From contig DZDJ01000001.1 in assembly GCA_022736715.1 (NCBI GenBank), forward strand, positions 129,459 through 193,458: a stretch of 64,000 nucleotides of DNA, read 5' to 3'. Shown piece by piece: positions 54,040-62,723 of this stretch. A model generated the notes under the pieces. That model was not told the origin of the DNA. It did no database searches and saw nothing but the letters and a program-made list of their open reading frames with translations. The stretch comes from Edaphobacter aggregans. Its GTDB lineage: Bacteria; Acidobacteriota; Terriglobia; Terriglobales; Acidobacteriaceae. Numbering within the stretch: the stretch's first letter is position 1; each line of letters begins with the position of its first letter. A program made the position numbers and the translations under genes.

Positions 54040-54381
54040 ATGTCGAGCAGGGTATTTCCCGGCCACACCGCGCATCCACCTACGCCGGTTCATGCCGATG
54101 TCGTTGGCACGCACAACGCATCCCCGGCGCAGGCGCTTGCGGCAGTGCGCAGACGTCCCAGCCGTGAGCAGGGCATGGCGCTGGAGACGCTGGGCCACGC
54201 GATTGAGTACCTGGTCGACACCTACATCACCGCCGCCCCTCAGCTTGTTCTGGAGGCGGACAATCCGGACCAGCAGGCAGTTCAGCTTCTGATGCGCCTG
54301 AACCGCGCCGTCTTTTTCGAATGCGCTGCGGTCAAACCGTGGACAACGCGGCTAATGCAGCGGCTGCATCTTCGCCACTGA
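54040..54381 (+). CDS. small soluble protein of unknown function
   Basis: A 113-residue protein (ATG at 54040 with TACGGAGG upstream). The C-terminal two-thirds are helical and start with [23 protein letters not shown] and end [25 protein letters not shown]. No known domain is recognised. It precedes thiS by 65 bases on the same strand, so co-transcription is possible. The reading frame opens further upstream (53884), but that stretch has no coding character. Confidence 0.6.
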   Translation: MSSRVFPGHTAHPPTPVHADVVGTHNASPAQALAAVRRRPSREQGMALETLGHAIEYLVDTYITAAPQLVLEADNPDQQAVQLLMRLNRAVFFECAAVKPWTTRLMQRLHLRH

Positions 54382-54446
54382 CGCAGCCCCGGAAGGTTGG
54401 AGATCCAGATTTTCCACCGGCCACGGGAATGGTACGCTGGCCATGT

Positions 54447-54677
54447 ATGCCTTCTTCACTCTCGCTAATCCTGAATGGCCAGCCCCGCAATTTCCCCAAT
54501 CTTTCCGACGGTTCCACGCTGAACGAGCTGATGGGGGAAATGGGCCTCCAGGGAGATCGTGTTGCCGTAGAACACAATGGTGAAATTGTGCCCCGCGCGC
54601 AATGGGCGGAAGCAAAGCTGGCCAGTGGGGACAAGCTGGAAGTGGTTCATTTCGTGGGTGGTGGTGCCGGAATCTAA
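54447..54677 (+). CDS. thiS: ThiS-like sulfur carrier protein
   Basis: A 76-residue beta-grasp protein with ThiS features: [44 protein letters not shown] and [15 protein letters not shown]. ThiS carries sulfur to the thiazole of thiamine. Typical ThiS ends in Gly-Gly; here three residues (Ala-Gly-Ile) follow the GGG, so trimming would be needed before activation unless the annotation end is wrong. No other thi gene is adjacent. Its end overlaps by four bases the convergent small membrane-protein gene. Confidence 0.82.
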   Translation: MPSSLSLILNGQPRNFPNLSDGSTLNELMGEMGLQGDRVAVEHNGEIVPRAQWAEAKLASGDKLEVVHFVGGGAGI

Positions 54678-54928
54678 TCCCGCCCGCCGCCATCCCGGTG
54701 GCTTCTGGCCACTTGCAGCATCCCCAGAAAAACTCCTGCGGCAGCAATCCCCAGCACCAGAATTCCCCGGCGAAAGCCACGCTGCGTTTGCGGTGCGCTG
54801 GCGGCTACATTGTCGCGGCATTGACTGCATGCCTGCGCAGGCAAAAACGGTACTGAAAGAAAAACAAACAGCAGCAATATCAACATTTTGTGGGCGATAT
54901 TTATATTGCTGGATGAATTTACTGACAT
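54674..54928 (-). CDS. small exported membrane protein with CxxC, at end of cox operon
   Basis: An 84-residue protein. The N-terminal signal or helix ([19 protein letters not shown]) is followed by CSQCRDN (a CxxC motif) and a C-terminal membrane helix ([19 protein letters not shown]). It starts inside the end of the oxidase subunit III gene, so it belongs to the cox operon. It could be a copper or haem insertion helper or a minor subunit; no family is recognised. Start ATG at 54926-54928 or a later ATG at 54884-54886. Confidence 0.65.
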   Translation of the reverse strand: MSVNSSSNINIAHKMLILLLFVFLSVPFLPAQACSQCRDNVAASAPQTQRGFRRGILVLGIAAAGVFLGMLQVARSHRDGGGRD

Positions 54929-55677
54929 AACACCAACAAAGCAAATAAAAATATCCAGAAAAGTCCCATGGAGTGCCAGTACCAGGCGGTGCAGTCGACC
55001 GCTATCTGCCGCCACTCCACTTTGCGAATCCAGAAAAGGGAACCCAGCGCAACCAGGAGAGCCACCACGCCCAGGACCAGATGGACAGCATGGGAGCCGG
55101 TGATCAGGTAGAAGAAATAACTGCTGGGGTTGGAGGCGAAAAAGACGCCCTGCCGTGCCAGTTGCTTCCAGGCCACCCATTGACCTGCCAGAAACGTGAT
55201 TCCCAAAATGACCGTGACCACCATCCACGGCAGCGCTCGACGAATGGTCGGTTTACCCAGACCCAGCCACTCGTCCATCACGTCCACTTCGCGGAACATG
55301 TGCTGCCGGGCCACTTCCATCGTCAGGCTGCTGAGCAGGATCACGGCCGTGTTGAGCCAAAGAATGGGCGGAATCAAGATGGGGCGCCAGTCGTTGATGT
55401 AGTTGTTGTACGCGTCGAAGTGTCCGGTCGTCTGTCGCACAAAGAATGCGCTGACCAGGGCGATGAAGAACATTAGGTCGCCGGAAAGTCCAAAGAAAAG
55501 CGCCAGCCGATAGCGGCCCAGCAGTTCCCGCGGCCCGCGGCGGCCAGAGGGGCGATCGCCCCAGTTTTCGCCATCGCCACCGCCGCCGGTGGGGCGTTTG
55601 TTCAGCGGCGGACGCCCTCCAAAGCCCGGTTCCTTCCGTTCCACATCCGCAGGCGAGTTGGTAAACGTGGTTGGCAT
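54919..55677 (-). CDS. coxC: cytochrome c oxidase subunit III
   Basis: A 252-residue subunit III of a haem-copper oxidase. A hydrophilic N-terminal tail (~45 residues, Gly/Arg-rich) precedes helices with LALFFGLSGDLMFFIALVSAFFVRQTTGHF, then FFYLITGSHAVHLVLGVVALLVALG and [23 protein letters not shown]. The order coxB-coxA-coxC on the same strand with gaps of a few to about 25 bases defines the operon. Confidence 0.92.
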   Translation of the reverse strand: MPTTFTNSPADVERKEPGFGGRPPLNKRPTGGGGDGENWGDRPSGRRGPRELLGRYRLALFFGLSGDLMFFIALVSAFFVRQTTGHFDAYNNYINDWRPILIPPILWLNTAVILLSSLTMEVARQHMFREVDVMDEWLGLGKPTIRRALPWMVVTVILGITFLAGQWVAWKQLARQGVFFASNPSSYFFYLITGSHAVHLVLGVVALLVALGSLFWIRKVEWRQIAVDCTAWYWHSMGLFWIFLFALLVLCQ

Positions 55678-55702
55678 GGCGCATTTTTTCTACACGGACA
55701 GC

Positions 55703-57475
55703 TTACTCCCGTTTGCCATCCGGTTCCCACTGCATTTTGTAATCCGCTTCACCGAATGGAAGCGGCCCGGCTGTTCCATAGTCACACGGCCCCCGATGCA
55801 CCACCGGAGGTTTCCCATCGGCAACAGCGGCCCATTCCAGCGTCGTGGCCCGCCAAGGATTCTCTCCGGCAGGTTTCCCGCGCCGCATACTCCATAAGAT
55901 GTTTGCCAGAAACAGAAGTTGTGCGCAGGCCAGAAATATTGCCGTATATGTGATGCTCTTCTGCAGCGGCAGCAGCGCTTCCAGCATCTTCGCGCTGACG
56001 CCGGGGATTCCGGTCAGTTGCGCGTACTGGCGCGGCTCGCCGGCCAGCCCAGCCAGGTGCATGGGCAAAAAGGTGGCGTAGGCACCGAGCAGGGTAGTCC
56101 AGAAATGCCATTTTCCCAGCCCCTCGTGCATCCGGCGGCCGGTCATCAACGGGAACCAATAATACGTGGCGGCAAACATGCTGAAGACGGCGGCCATGGC
56201 CATGATCAGGTGAAAGTGCGCCACCACAAAGAAGGTGTTGTGCAGGTAGCTGTCCAGAACCGGCTGCGCCAGAATCGGGCCGGTGAGGCCGCCCGTGATA
56301 AAGAAGGACACAAATCCCAGGCTGAACAGCATCGGCGTCGCCATGCGTGGTCGACCTGCTGCGCCATTGCCCTGCCAGATGGTTGCCAGCCAGCTCAGCA
56401 CTTTGGCCGACGAGGGCAGGGCGATGGCCATCGTGGTCAGCGCAAACGCAGTCCCGGCAAAGGGGTTCATGCCACTGACGAACATGTGATGTCCCCACAC
56501 CACCAGCCCCAGCATGCCGATCAGCAGCGTGGTGGCAATCATCATGCGATAGGCAAACACGGGACGCCGTGTAAAGTTGGCCAGCAGCATGGATGTGATG
56601 CCCATGCCCGGCAGCACGGTGATGTAGACCTCCGGGTGCCCGAAGAACCAGAAGAGATGCAGCCAGAGCAGCGGTGAGCCATCGGCATTGGCGCGCAGGG
56701 TGCCGTTCACCAGGTCGCCCGCGGGAATAAAAAAGCTGGTTCCGGCATGCCGGTCGCAGAAGAGCAGCAGCAGCGCCGCCAGCAGCACACTGAAGGCGAG
56801 TATCGACAATATGGCCGCCACAAACCACGACCACACGGTGAGCGGCAGCCGCATCCACGTCATGCCCTCGCAGCGTTCCCCGACAATGGTCGTGAGGGTA
56901 TTCACAGCGCCCAGCGTGGCAGCAATGCAGAAAATGCCAATGCTGGCCAGCCACAAATCCATCCCCAGTCCTTGTCCGGGGCCGGCGCTGGCAATCGCGC
57001 TCAATGGCGGATAGCTGGTCCAGCCAGAGATGGGCGCGCCCCCCGGCACAAAGGTGGCCGCCAGCAAAACCAGAAATGCCACCGCCGTCAGCCAGAAGGA
57101 CACGGCATTCAGCACCGGCAAGGCCATCTCTCTCGTGCCAATCTGCAACGGCAGCACCAGATTGCCGAAGCCGCTCTGTGGTGCTGTAGTCATGACGAAA
57201 AACATCATCATGGTGCCGTGCATGGTCACCAGCGCCAGATAGTCCTCCGGCTTCATAATGCCCCAGAAGGGCAGTACCGCATTGGGCCAGACCAGATGGA
57301 TGCGCATCAGCACTGACAGCAGCGTGCCGATGCCCACCGCCATCAGCGCCAGCAGCAGATACTGTATCCCGATGATGTGGTGGTCGGTGGAGAAGACATA
57401 CCGGCGCAGCCAGCCTTTGCGCTGCACGGTCAGCATCTCGCCGTCCTCCGGATTGTTGTCCTTCCGATTTGCCAT
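55703..57475 (-). CDS. coxA: cytochrome c oxidase subunit I
   Basis: The 590-residue catalytic subunit carrying haems and CuB. Recognised stretches: STDHHIIGIQYLLLALMAVGIGTLLSV, LVTMHGTMMMFFVMT, QHLFWFFGHPEVYITVLPGMGI (here HLFWFFGHPEVYI, with a CuB-ligand histidine and the His-Tyr pair), VWGHHMFVSGMNPFAGTAF (further CuB histidines) and VVAHFHLIMAMAAVFSMFAATYYWFPLMTGRRM (haem-a ligand region). ATG 57473-57475 has AAGGTAGG upstream; the frame opening at 57586 overlaps coxB. The GHPEVY motif is that of an A-type oxidase. Confidence 0.94.
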   Translation of the reverse strand: MANRKDNNPEDGEMLTVQRKGWLRRYVFSTDHHIIGIQYLLLALMAVGIGTLLSVLMRIHLVWPNAVLPFWGIMKPEDYLALVTMHGTMMMFFVMTTAPQSGFGNLVLPLQIGTREMALPVLNAVSFWLTAVAFLVLLAATFVPGGAPISGWTSYPPLSAIASAGPGQGLGMDLWLASIGIFCIAATLGAVNTLTTIVGERCEGMTWMRLPLTVWSWFVAAILSILAFSVLLAALLLLFCDRHAGTSFFIPAGDLVNGTLRANADGSPLLWLHLFWFFGHPEVYITVLPGMGITSMLLANFTRRPVFAYRMMIATTLLIGMLGLVVWGHHMFVSGMNPFAGTAFALTTMAIALPSSAKVLSWLATIWQGNGAAGRPRMATPMLFSLGFVSFFITGGLTGPILAQPVLDSYLHNTFFVVAHFHLIMAMAAVFSMFAATYYWFPLMTGRRMHEGLGKWHFWTTLLGAYATFLPMHLAGLAGEPRQYAQLTGIPGVSAKMLEALLPLQKSITYTAIFLACAQLLFLANILWSMRRGKPAGENPWRATTLEWAAVADGKPPVVHRGPCDYGTAGPLPFGEADYKMQWEPDGKRE

Positions 57476-57477
57476 TC

Positions 57478-58251
57478 CTACCTTGCCGCTTCTTCGGCTG
57501 CCAGCCACTGCCGGAAGCCGGCGTGCGTCAACACACGCAGTTGCGCCTGCATCCGATAATGCCCCATGCCGCAGAGCTGCGAACACAGGATGGTGTAGTC
57601 GCCCGGAACTGCCGGGGTGAAGTGAATGTGCAGTGTCTGCCCCGGGAGCGTGTCCTGCTTGATGCGCATGCCGGGAATGAAAAATCCGTGGATAACATCC
57701 TGCGAGCGCAGCCGCAGATCCACCTGCCGACCCACCGGCAGCACCAGTTGGCTGGTCACAAAATCATCCTTGCCTTGCGGGTCAGTGGGATCAATGCCCA
57801 GCGGATTTCCCGCGCCAGGGTCAACCAGCCGCGGTTTCGTCTGGCCAAAGGCCGCGTCCGCGCCGGGATAACGGAAGTACCAGTGAAACTGCACGCCGAC
57901 CACTTCCACCTGCATCGCGCTGGGGTCAGACCCCTGATAGCGTTGGTGCGCCCACATTTGCTGCGCTGTGACGGAAAGCCAGACGAAGAGCACAACCAGC
58001 CCGGCCAGCGGCAGAACCTCCACCAGCCAAAGCCGCGTATTGGATGTTGCCGGAAGGGCAGCTTTTCTGCGGCGCAGCGGAGCGACCACCAGCACCAGAT
58101 GCGTCAGCAGCAGCAGGCCCACCGCAATCCACAGGTTCAGCACCAGGTAATGATCGAACTCCGCGCCATGCAGCACGCCATCCGGCGGCAGCCACCAGAA
58201 GTTATGCGGCACCGCTCTCAGCCACAGTGCCGGAATGAGAGCGGGCGTCAT
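57478..58251 (-). CDS. coxB: cytochrome c oxidase subunit II
   Basis: A 257-residue subunit II with two N-terminal membrane helices and a periplasmic cupredoxin domain. The CuA site is intact: HGFFIPGMRIKQDTLPGQT and LCSQLCGMGHYRM (C-x3-C-x3-H-x2-M). It therefore belongs to a cytochrome c oxidase and not to a quinol oxidase. A c-type cytochrome such as those encoded at 27-29.7 kb could be its donor (inference). The ATG has AGGAGAATTGC upstream, 18 bases after pdxT. Confidence 0.94.
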   Translation of the reverse strand: MTPALIPALWLRAVPHNFWWLPPDGVLHGAEFDHYLVLNLWIAVGLLLLTHLVLVVAPLRRRKAALPATSNTRLWLVEVLPLAGLVVLFVWLSVTAQQMWAHQRYQGSDPSAMQVEVVGVQFHWYFRYPGADAAFGQTKPRLVDPGAGNPLGIDPTDPQGKDDFVTSQLVLPVGRQVDLRLRSQDVIHGFFIPGMRIKQDTLPGQTLHIHFTPAVPGDYTILCSQLCGMGHYRMQAQLRVLTHAGFRQWLAAEEAAR

Positions 58252-58269
58252 GCAATTCTCCTTATTGGT

Positions 58270-58881
58270 TCAGGCCCGACTGCCAGCGGACTTCTGTTCC
58301 TTGTACTGGCGCGCCATGTCGAGAAAGAGGGCGTGTACCCGCAGGTCCTCCGACATTTCCGGATGGAAGGTCGCAGCCAGAACATGCTTCTGCCGCACCA
58401 GCACCGGGAAGCCATCGCGCTGCGCCAGCACTTCCACCGCGTCTCCAACATTCACCACCCGCGGCGCTCGGATGAACACCATTTCCAGCGGGCCGCCGGG
58501 CAGATGCGTCTGTTCGGTAATGATCGTGGAGTCGATCTGGCGGCCATAAGAGTTGCGCTCGACCGAGGCGTCCAGCACAGCCAGGCTCTTCTGCGCCGGG
58601 TTCAGCACCTCTTTTGCCAGCAGAATGCAACCGGCGCAGGTGCCAAACGTGGGGGTGGTCTGCGCAAACTGCTGCAGTTCGGCGAAGAAGTTGCCGCGTT
58701 CCAGAAACTTGAGCATGGTGGTGGACTCGCCACCGGGAACAATCAGCCCATCCAGGCCAGCCAGTTCCTCCGCCCTCCGCACAAAACAGGGAACTCCGCC
58801 CACGGCCCGAATTGCGCGGGCATGCGCTTCGTAGTCGCCCTGAATGGCCAATATGCCTATGTGTAGTGGGTCTGCCGTCAT
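58270..58881 (-). CDS. pdxT: pyridoxal 5'-phosphate synthase glutaminase subunit
   Basis: PdxT hydrolyses glutamine and passes ammonia to PdxS for de novo PLP synthesis. The 203-residue class I glutaminase has IGILAIQGDYEAHARAI, IVPGGESTTM, the catalytic cysteine in FGTCAGCILLA and a His-Glu pair in FHPEMSEDLRVHALF. ATG 58879-58881 has GGAGCG upstream; extra residues to 58977 do not fit the family. It lies behind pdxS and may share a transcript with the downstream cox genes. Confidence 0.95.
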   Translation of the reverse strand: MTADPLHIGILAIQGDYEAHARAIRAVGGVPCFVRRAEELAGLDGLIVPGGESTTMLKFLERGNFFAELQQFAQTTPTFGTCAGCILLAKEVLNPAQKSLAVLDASVERNSYGRQIDSTIITEQTHLPGGPLEMVFIRAPRVVNVGDAVEVLAQRDGFPVLVRQKHVLAATFHPEMSEDLRVHALFLDMARQYKEQKSAGSRA

Positions 58882-58994
58882 CGCTCCAACATCAATCCGA
58901 TTCTGAATACACCAAAAAGCAAGCGGCATTCGCCATTCCGAACGCCGCTCTGGTCTTTCACGCCGATACCGGCGCACAGGTTGCAGTGTCCGAG

Positions 58995-59951
58995 TTACCA
59001 GCCACGGGTCTGGAGCAGTTGCGACTCCTCAATAGCTGCCGCCGCCAACCCCTTCATAGTTCCGGTCACCTGTTCGGAGGCCTCCGCGACGATCCTGGCA
59101 TCGTTGTAATGCGTGGTGGCGATTACAATCGCCTTGGCGCGGGAAACGGCCTCGGCGCGCTCCGTGGGGTTGTTCTCCACATCCAGCGGCGTGGCCCGTT
59201 CCTTCATAAAGATGCCCGACCCCACAAACACCGCCTCCGCGCCCAACTGCATCATCAGAGCAGCGTCTGCCGGGGTGGCAATGCCGCCAGCGGAGAAGTT
59301 CGGCACCGGCAGCTTGCCCGTCTTCGCCACCATGCGAATCAGTTCATACGGAGCCTGATGCTCCTTGGCAGCATGATAAAGTTCAGCTTCGCTCAATACG
59401 GTCAGGCCACGCATCTCGCGCACAATCTGCCGCATGTGCCGCACGGCGTGGACTACGTCTCCCGTGCCCGCTTCGCCCTTGGTGCGGATCATGGCCGCGC
59501 CTTCAGCAATGCGGCGCAGCGCTTCGCCCAGGTTGCGCGCTCCGCAGACGAACGGCGTTTTGAAGGCATGCTTGTCGATGTGGTGTACCTCATCGGCCGG
59601 GGTCAGCACCTCGGACTCATCGATAAAGTCCACGCCCAGCTCCTGCAGCACCTGCGCCTCGGCAAAGTGGCCAATGCGGGCCTTCGCCATCACCGGGACA
59701 GAGACGGCAGCAATAATCTCCTTGATGAGTTTCGGATTGGCCATGCGCGCCACGCCGCCTTCAGCGCGGATCATCGCCGGAACGCGCTCCAGCGCCATCA
59801 CGGACGTGGCTCCGGCCTCTTCTGCAATGCGGGCCTGCTCAACGTTCATCACATCCATGATGACGCCGCCCTTCAGCATTTCTGCCAGACCGATCTTGAG
59901 TCGCAGACCAGTGCTGCTGTTATTCGTTCCGGTGGTGTGCGCGTCTGCCAT
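58995..59951 (-). CDS. pdxS: pyridoxal 5'-phosphate synthase synthase subunit
   Basis: PdxS builds PLP from ribose 5-phosphate, glyceraldehyde 3-phosphate and ammonia. The 318-residue protein is one of the most conserved bacterial proteins and is easily recognised: [50 protein letters not shown], the lysine in [11 protein letters not shown], and [38 protein letters not shown] 59949-59951 has AGGAGAAGAGGCACC upstream. The 114-base gap to pdxT is within a normal operon. Confidence 0.97.
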   Translation of the reverse strand: MADAHTTGTNNSSTGLRLKIGLAEMLKGGVIMDVMNVEQARIAEEAGATSVMALERVPAMIRAEGGVARMANPKLIKEIIAAVSVPVMAKARIGHFAEAQVLQELGVDFIDESEVLTPADEVHHIDKHAFKTPFVCGARNLGEALRRIAEGAAMIRTKGEAGTGDVVHAVRHMRQIVREMRGLTVLSEAELYHAAKEHQAPYELIRMVAKTGKLPVPNFSAGGIATPADAALMMQLGAEAVFVGSGIFMKERATPLDVENNPTERAEAVSRAKAIVIATTHYNDARIVAEASEQVTGTMKGLAAAAIEESQLLQTRGW

Positions 59952-60160
59952 GGTGCCTCTTCTCCTTACAATCAAGAAAAAGCAGCGTCCGATTGCTTCA
60001 TCGTCGCTGCGTGGGAATCGAAAGGTTAAGTTTAGCAGCTTTTGCCCTGCGGAAACGCTGCCAGACCGTAGTCGGCAAAGGAGTTTGTTGTGCTTCTGTG
60101 CACGCCATGAAAATGCGCTGCACTCACTGGTACAGGAGTCTGAAAAGAACGCCATTTGCG

Positions 60161-60688
60161 CTATTGCCCCGCGCTGCCTTTTTTCCGGATTTCCTTCTGC
60201 CGCTGCTGCCGGGCAAACATCGCCACCGGATCAATCGTAATAAACAGCCCTTTGCTGCGCGCCAGCACTTCGCCAGCGGCGTTGCGAATCTCCGCCTGAT
60301 GGAAGTTTTTGCGGCCTTCGGTGCGCGTGGCCCAGCCTGCAACGGTCAGCTTTTCCCGCAGCGGCACCGGACGCAGATACTCCACCTCCATGTGGCGCGT
60401 AACGGCGACGATCTCCTTCAGCCGGTTCACCTTGCCCATCGCCTCATCCAGCAGCGTGGCCACAATGCCGCCGTGGATATGCCCCGGCGGGCCTTCATAC
60501 CGGCGCGTCAGACGAAAGCTGGCCGTGGCGGTGCCAGCTTCCGCATCCAGCGCAAAACGCAGGTGCAGGCCGTTTGGATTGGCCGGGCCGCAGCCAAAAC
60601 AGTGGTTGGGCCTGCTGCCCATCAGCGTGTTCAGCGCCGGGGATACATGGCCCTTGCCGGAGCGTTGTGCGGCAGGTTTGCGACTCAT
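60161..60688 (-). CDS. PaaI-type hotdog-fold thioesterase
   Basis: A 175-residue hotdog-fold protein. The N-terminal [16 protein letters not shown] motif and [23 protein letters not shown], with the HGG(I/M) active-site region and catalytic aspartate/glutamate, are typical of the PaaI/acyl-CoA thioesterase group. It probably hydrolyses an acyl-CoA or aryl-CoA thioester; the substrate is unknown. Its tail is basic. No functional link to its neighbours is visible. Confidence 0.85.
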   Translation of the reverse strand: MSRKPAAQRSGKGHVSPALNTLMGSRPNHCFGCGPANPNGLHLRFALDAEAGTATASFRLTRRYEGPPGHIHGGIVATLLDEAMGKVNRLKEIVAVTRHMEVEYLRPVPLREKLTVAGWATRTEGRKNFHQAEIRNAAGEVLARSKGLFITIDPVAMFARQQRQKEIRKKGSAGQ

Positions 60689-60881
60689 AGGAGTTTCTCA
60701 AATCAGACGGCAATACCGGCAGAACACGATGTCAACTCCAAATGCGGGTGCCCCAGGTCTGGCTTTGGATAACTGTCCCCGCTGGAAGCAGGTGAGGGGG
60801 CAGCCCCGGTTCGTCAAAAATGCTGACTGCGACACCTTCCCCCCAATGCCATGTTGAACCCGGCAGAGAAACAGAAGACCA

Positions 60882-61784
60882 TCAGGTCCATTCCGGGAAC
60901 TCGCTTTTGTGCTGATCGAGCGCCGCAATCCGGCTCACATCATCGCCGTCGAGCGTGAAATCGAAGATGCGCAGATTTTCGCGGCGATGCTCCGGATTGG
61001 ACGACCGCGGAATGGCCACCACTCCCCGCTGATAATGCCACCGCAGAATGACCTGTGCGACGGTCTTGCCGTGCTTCGTTGCAATCCGTTGCAGCACCGG
61101 GTTGGTAAACATGCCGCCGCGGCCCTCCGCGAAGGGCGCCCAGGCCTCCATCGACACGCCGACAGTCTTCAGCGATGCGAACTCGGCCTTTTCCTGAAAG
61201 AACGGATGTGTTTCCACCTGGTTGATGACAGGCAGAGTCGTCGCTCCCTCAGTCAGGCTGGCCAGCTGCGCCGGGTTGAAGTTACTTACGCCGATGGCCC
61301 TGATCTTTCCCTCAGCATTTAGTTCCTGCATCGCCCGCCACGAGCCCTTCACATCGCCACGTGGCCGGTGAATGAGATACAGATCGAGATATTCGAGCTG
61401 AAGTTTGTCAAGGCTGGTCTGAAAGGCCCGCTTTGCGCGCTCGTAGCCGGAATCGTCAACCCAGACCTTCGATGTAACGAAGAGCTTCTTCCGGTCGATG
61501 CCACTCCGTTTGATCCCTGCGCCAACAGCCTCTTCATTCAGGTACACCGTGGCCGTATCAATCAGACGATACCCAGCCACGATGGCGTCGGCCACGCTTT
61601 CCGTACAAACTTCATCCCGCAGTGCGTAGGTTCCAAAGCCGAGCCTGGGCATCATCACCCCATTGCGGAGCTGTAACTGTGGAATAGAGACCTCCCCTGC
61701 GGCGAAGGCCCATTCTTCGCGGCCGTAGACAAGTGCGGCCGCTGTGAGCGGTATTGCTTTCAATACAGAGCGTCTGGTAATCAT
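60882..61784 (-). CDS. Tat-exported aldo/keto reductase
   Basis: A 300-residue AKR-family oxidoreductase with a twin-arginine signal (ITRRSVLKAIPLTAAALVYG). The barrel has the AKR pattern: IDTATVYLNEEAVG (Asp and Tyr), KLFVTSKVWVDD (Lys), YLIHRPRGDVKGSW (His), the GKIRAIGVSNFNPAQL signature and the NADPH-binding PRSSNPEHRRENLRIFDF. An exported AKR is unusual since the cofactor is cytosolic; a folded holoenzyme could be exported by Tat. Some other acidobacterial AKRs also carry Tat signals. Substrate unknown. Confidence 0.9.
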   Translation of the reverse strand: MITRRSVLKAIPLTAAALVYGREEWAFAAGEVSIPQLQLRNGVMMPRLGFGTYALRDEVCTESVADAIVAGYRLIDTATVYLNEEAVGAGIKRSGIDRKKLFVTSKVWVDDSGYERAKRAFQTSLDKLQLEYLDLYLIHRPRGDVKGSWRAMQELNAEGKIRAIGVSNFNPAQLASLTEGATTLPVINQVETHPFFQEKAEFASLKTVGVSMEAWAPFAEGRGGMFTNPVLQRIATKHGKTVAQVILRWHYQRGVVAIPRSSNPEHRRENLRIFDFTLDGDDVSRIAALDQHKSEFPEWT

Positions 61785-61885
61785 GACTGAGCTGTTCTCC
61801 TTCTTGTTAAACCAAGAGTTCTTCCCACGCTGAGTGGATCTGCCGGGACCCCAGGGCGCGCTATTGACACCTGGGGGGCATCTGC

Positions 61886-62518
61886 CTATCGCATCTGCGC
61901 CACAATCGCTTGCGTACCACGACGAACCATCGTCTCATGGTAGAAAAGTATGCGGAAATCCGCAAACTCCCGCAGCAGCTCCTGCCGCTCCAGCAGATGC
62001 GCCGGGTCCTTCGGACCCTTTCCGTCACCGATCTCCAGATGGTCGAGCGTATGGGCCTTGTAAATGATGAGGCCGCCCGGCTTGACCGCTGCGCGGAGGT
62101 CAGGGAAGAGCCAACGGTCGAGAAACTGAAAGACCATCAGCAGATCGTACTGTGCTCCGGGACTGGCCGCGCGAGTGAGGGTGTCGATGGCCGGCTCATT
62201 CACAATCTGGATGGCCGCGCCCACGGCGGCGGCATTCTGCCGGGCAAGAGCAGTGGCCGCGTCGGAAAGATCGGAGAGCGTCATCTGCCAGCCGGACTGC
62301 TGCGCTGGTTCCGGCGTTTGCTGCGCCATCCAGATGGCATGGCGGCCTGCGCCTCCGGCCATGTCGAGCCCGCGTCCGCCGTATGGAAAGGCGGGCGCGA
62401 TGAACTCGTCGTAGAGTTGGAAGAGCAACGGGTCGGGAGCGGTGGAGGTGTGCTCGCCCGCACGGTAACGCTCATTCCATTGCTCACGGCTGGCGGAAAA
62501 GCTGGGTGCGGACTGCAT
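61886..62518 (-). CDS. class I SAM-dependent methyltransferase
   Basis: A ~210-residue methyltransferase. Motif I is FPYGGRGLDMAGGAGRHAIWMA, and motifs with an acidic residue and a YDLLMVFQFLDRWLFPDLRAAVKPGGLIIYKAH stretch (motif IV-V) follow. It resembles TehB-like enzymes or other small-molecule methyltransferases, but the substrate is unclear. ATG 62516-62518 has AGGAGAGC eight bases upstream; the frame upstream to 62548 is an alternative start. It is the last gene with the host-like base composition. Confidence 0.85.
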   Translation of the reverse strand: MQSAPSFSASREQWNERYRAGEHTSTAPDPLLFQLYDEFIAPAFPYGGRGLDMAGGAGRHAIWMAQQTPEPAQQSGWQMTLSDLSDAATALARQNAAAVGAAIQIVNEPAIDTLTRAASPGAQYDLLMVFQFLDRWLFPDLRAAVKPGGLIIYKAHTLDHLEIGDGKGPKDPAHLLERQELLREFADFRILFYHETMVRRGTQAIVAQMR

Positions 62519-62639
62519 GGAGTGCTCTCCTGCTGACCGAACTACCAAACATTAGCGTTTTTTGAGTTTAATAACATTGCCGCAAGGTAATCACAGTCAA
62601 AATTCAAAGTTATATACATTTATATATTGTTGCATTTGC

Positions 62640-62687
62640 TTGACACTTGAATAATGCCGTGATGAAATCCATCCAACATATATGTTG
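62640..62687 (+). promoter_or_regulatory. promoter with a perfect palindromic operator candidate
   Basis: TTGACA (62640-62645), a 17-base spacer and TGAAAT (62663-62668) make a reasonable sigma-70 promoter. Directly after the -10 box is the perfect 14-base palindrome CAACATATATGTTG (62674-62687), positioned over the expected transcription start, as for a repressor operator. It serves the frameshifted gene that begins at 62724. Confidence 0.5.
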
Positions 62688-62723
62688 TTGTGAGTTTTCA
62701 CTTCGTTGGTAAGGAGAGTAAAA

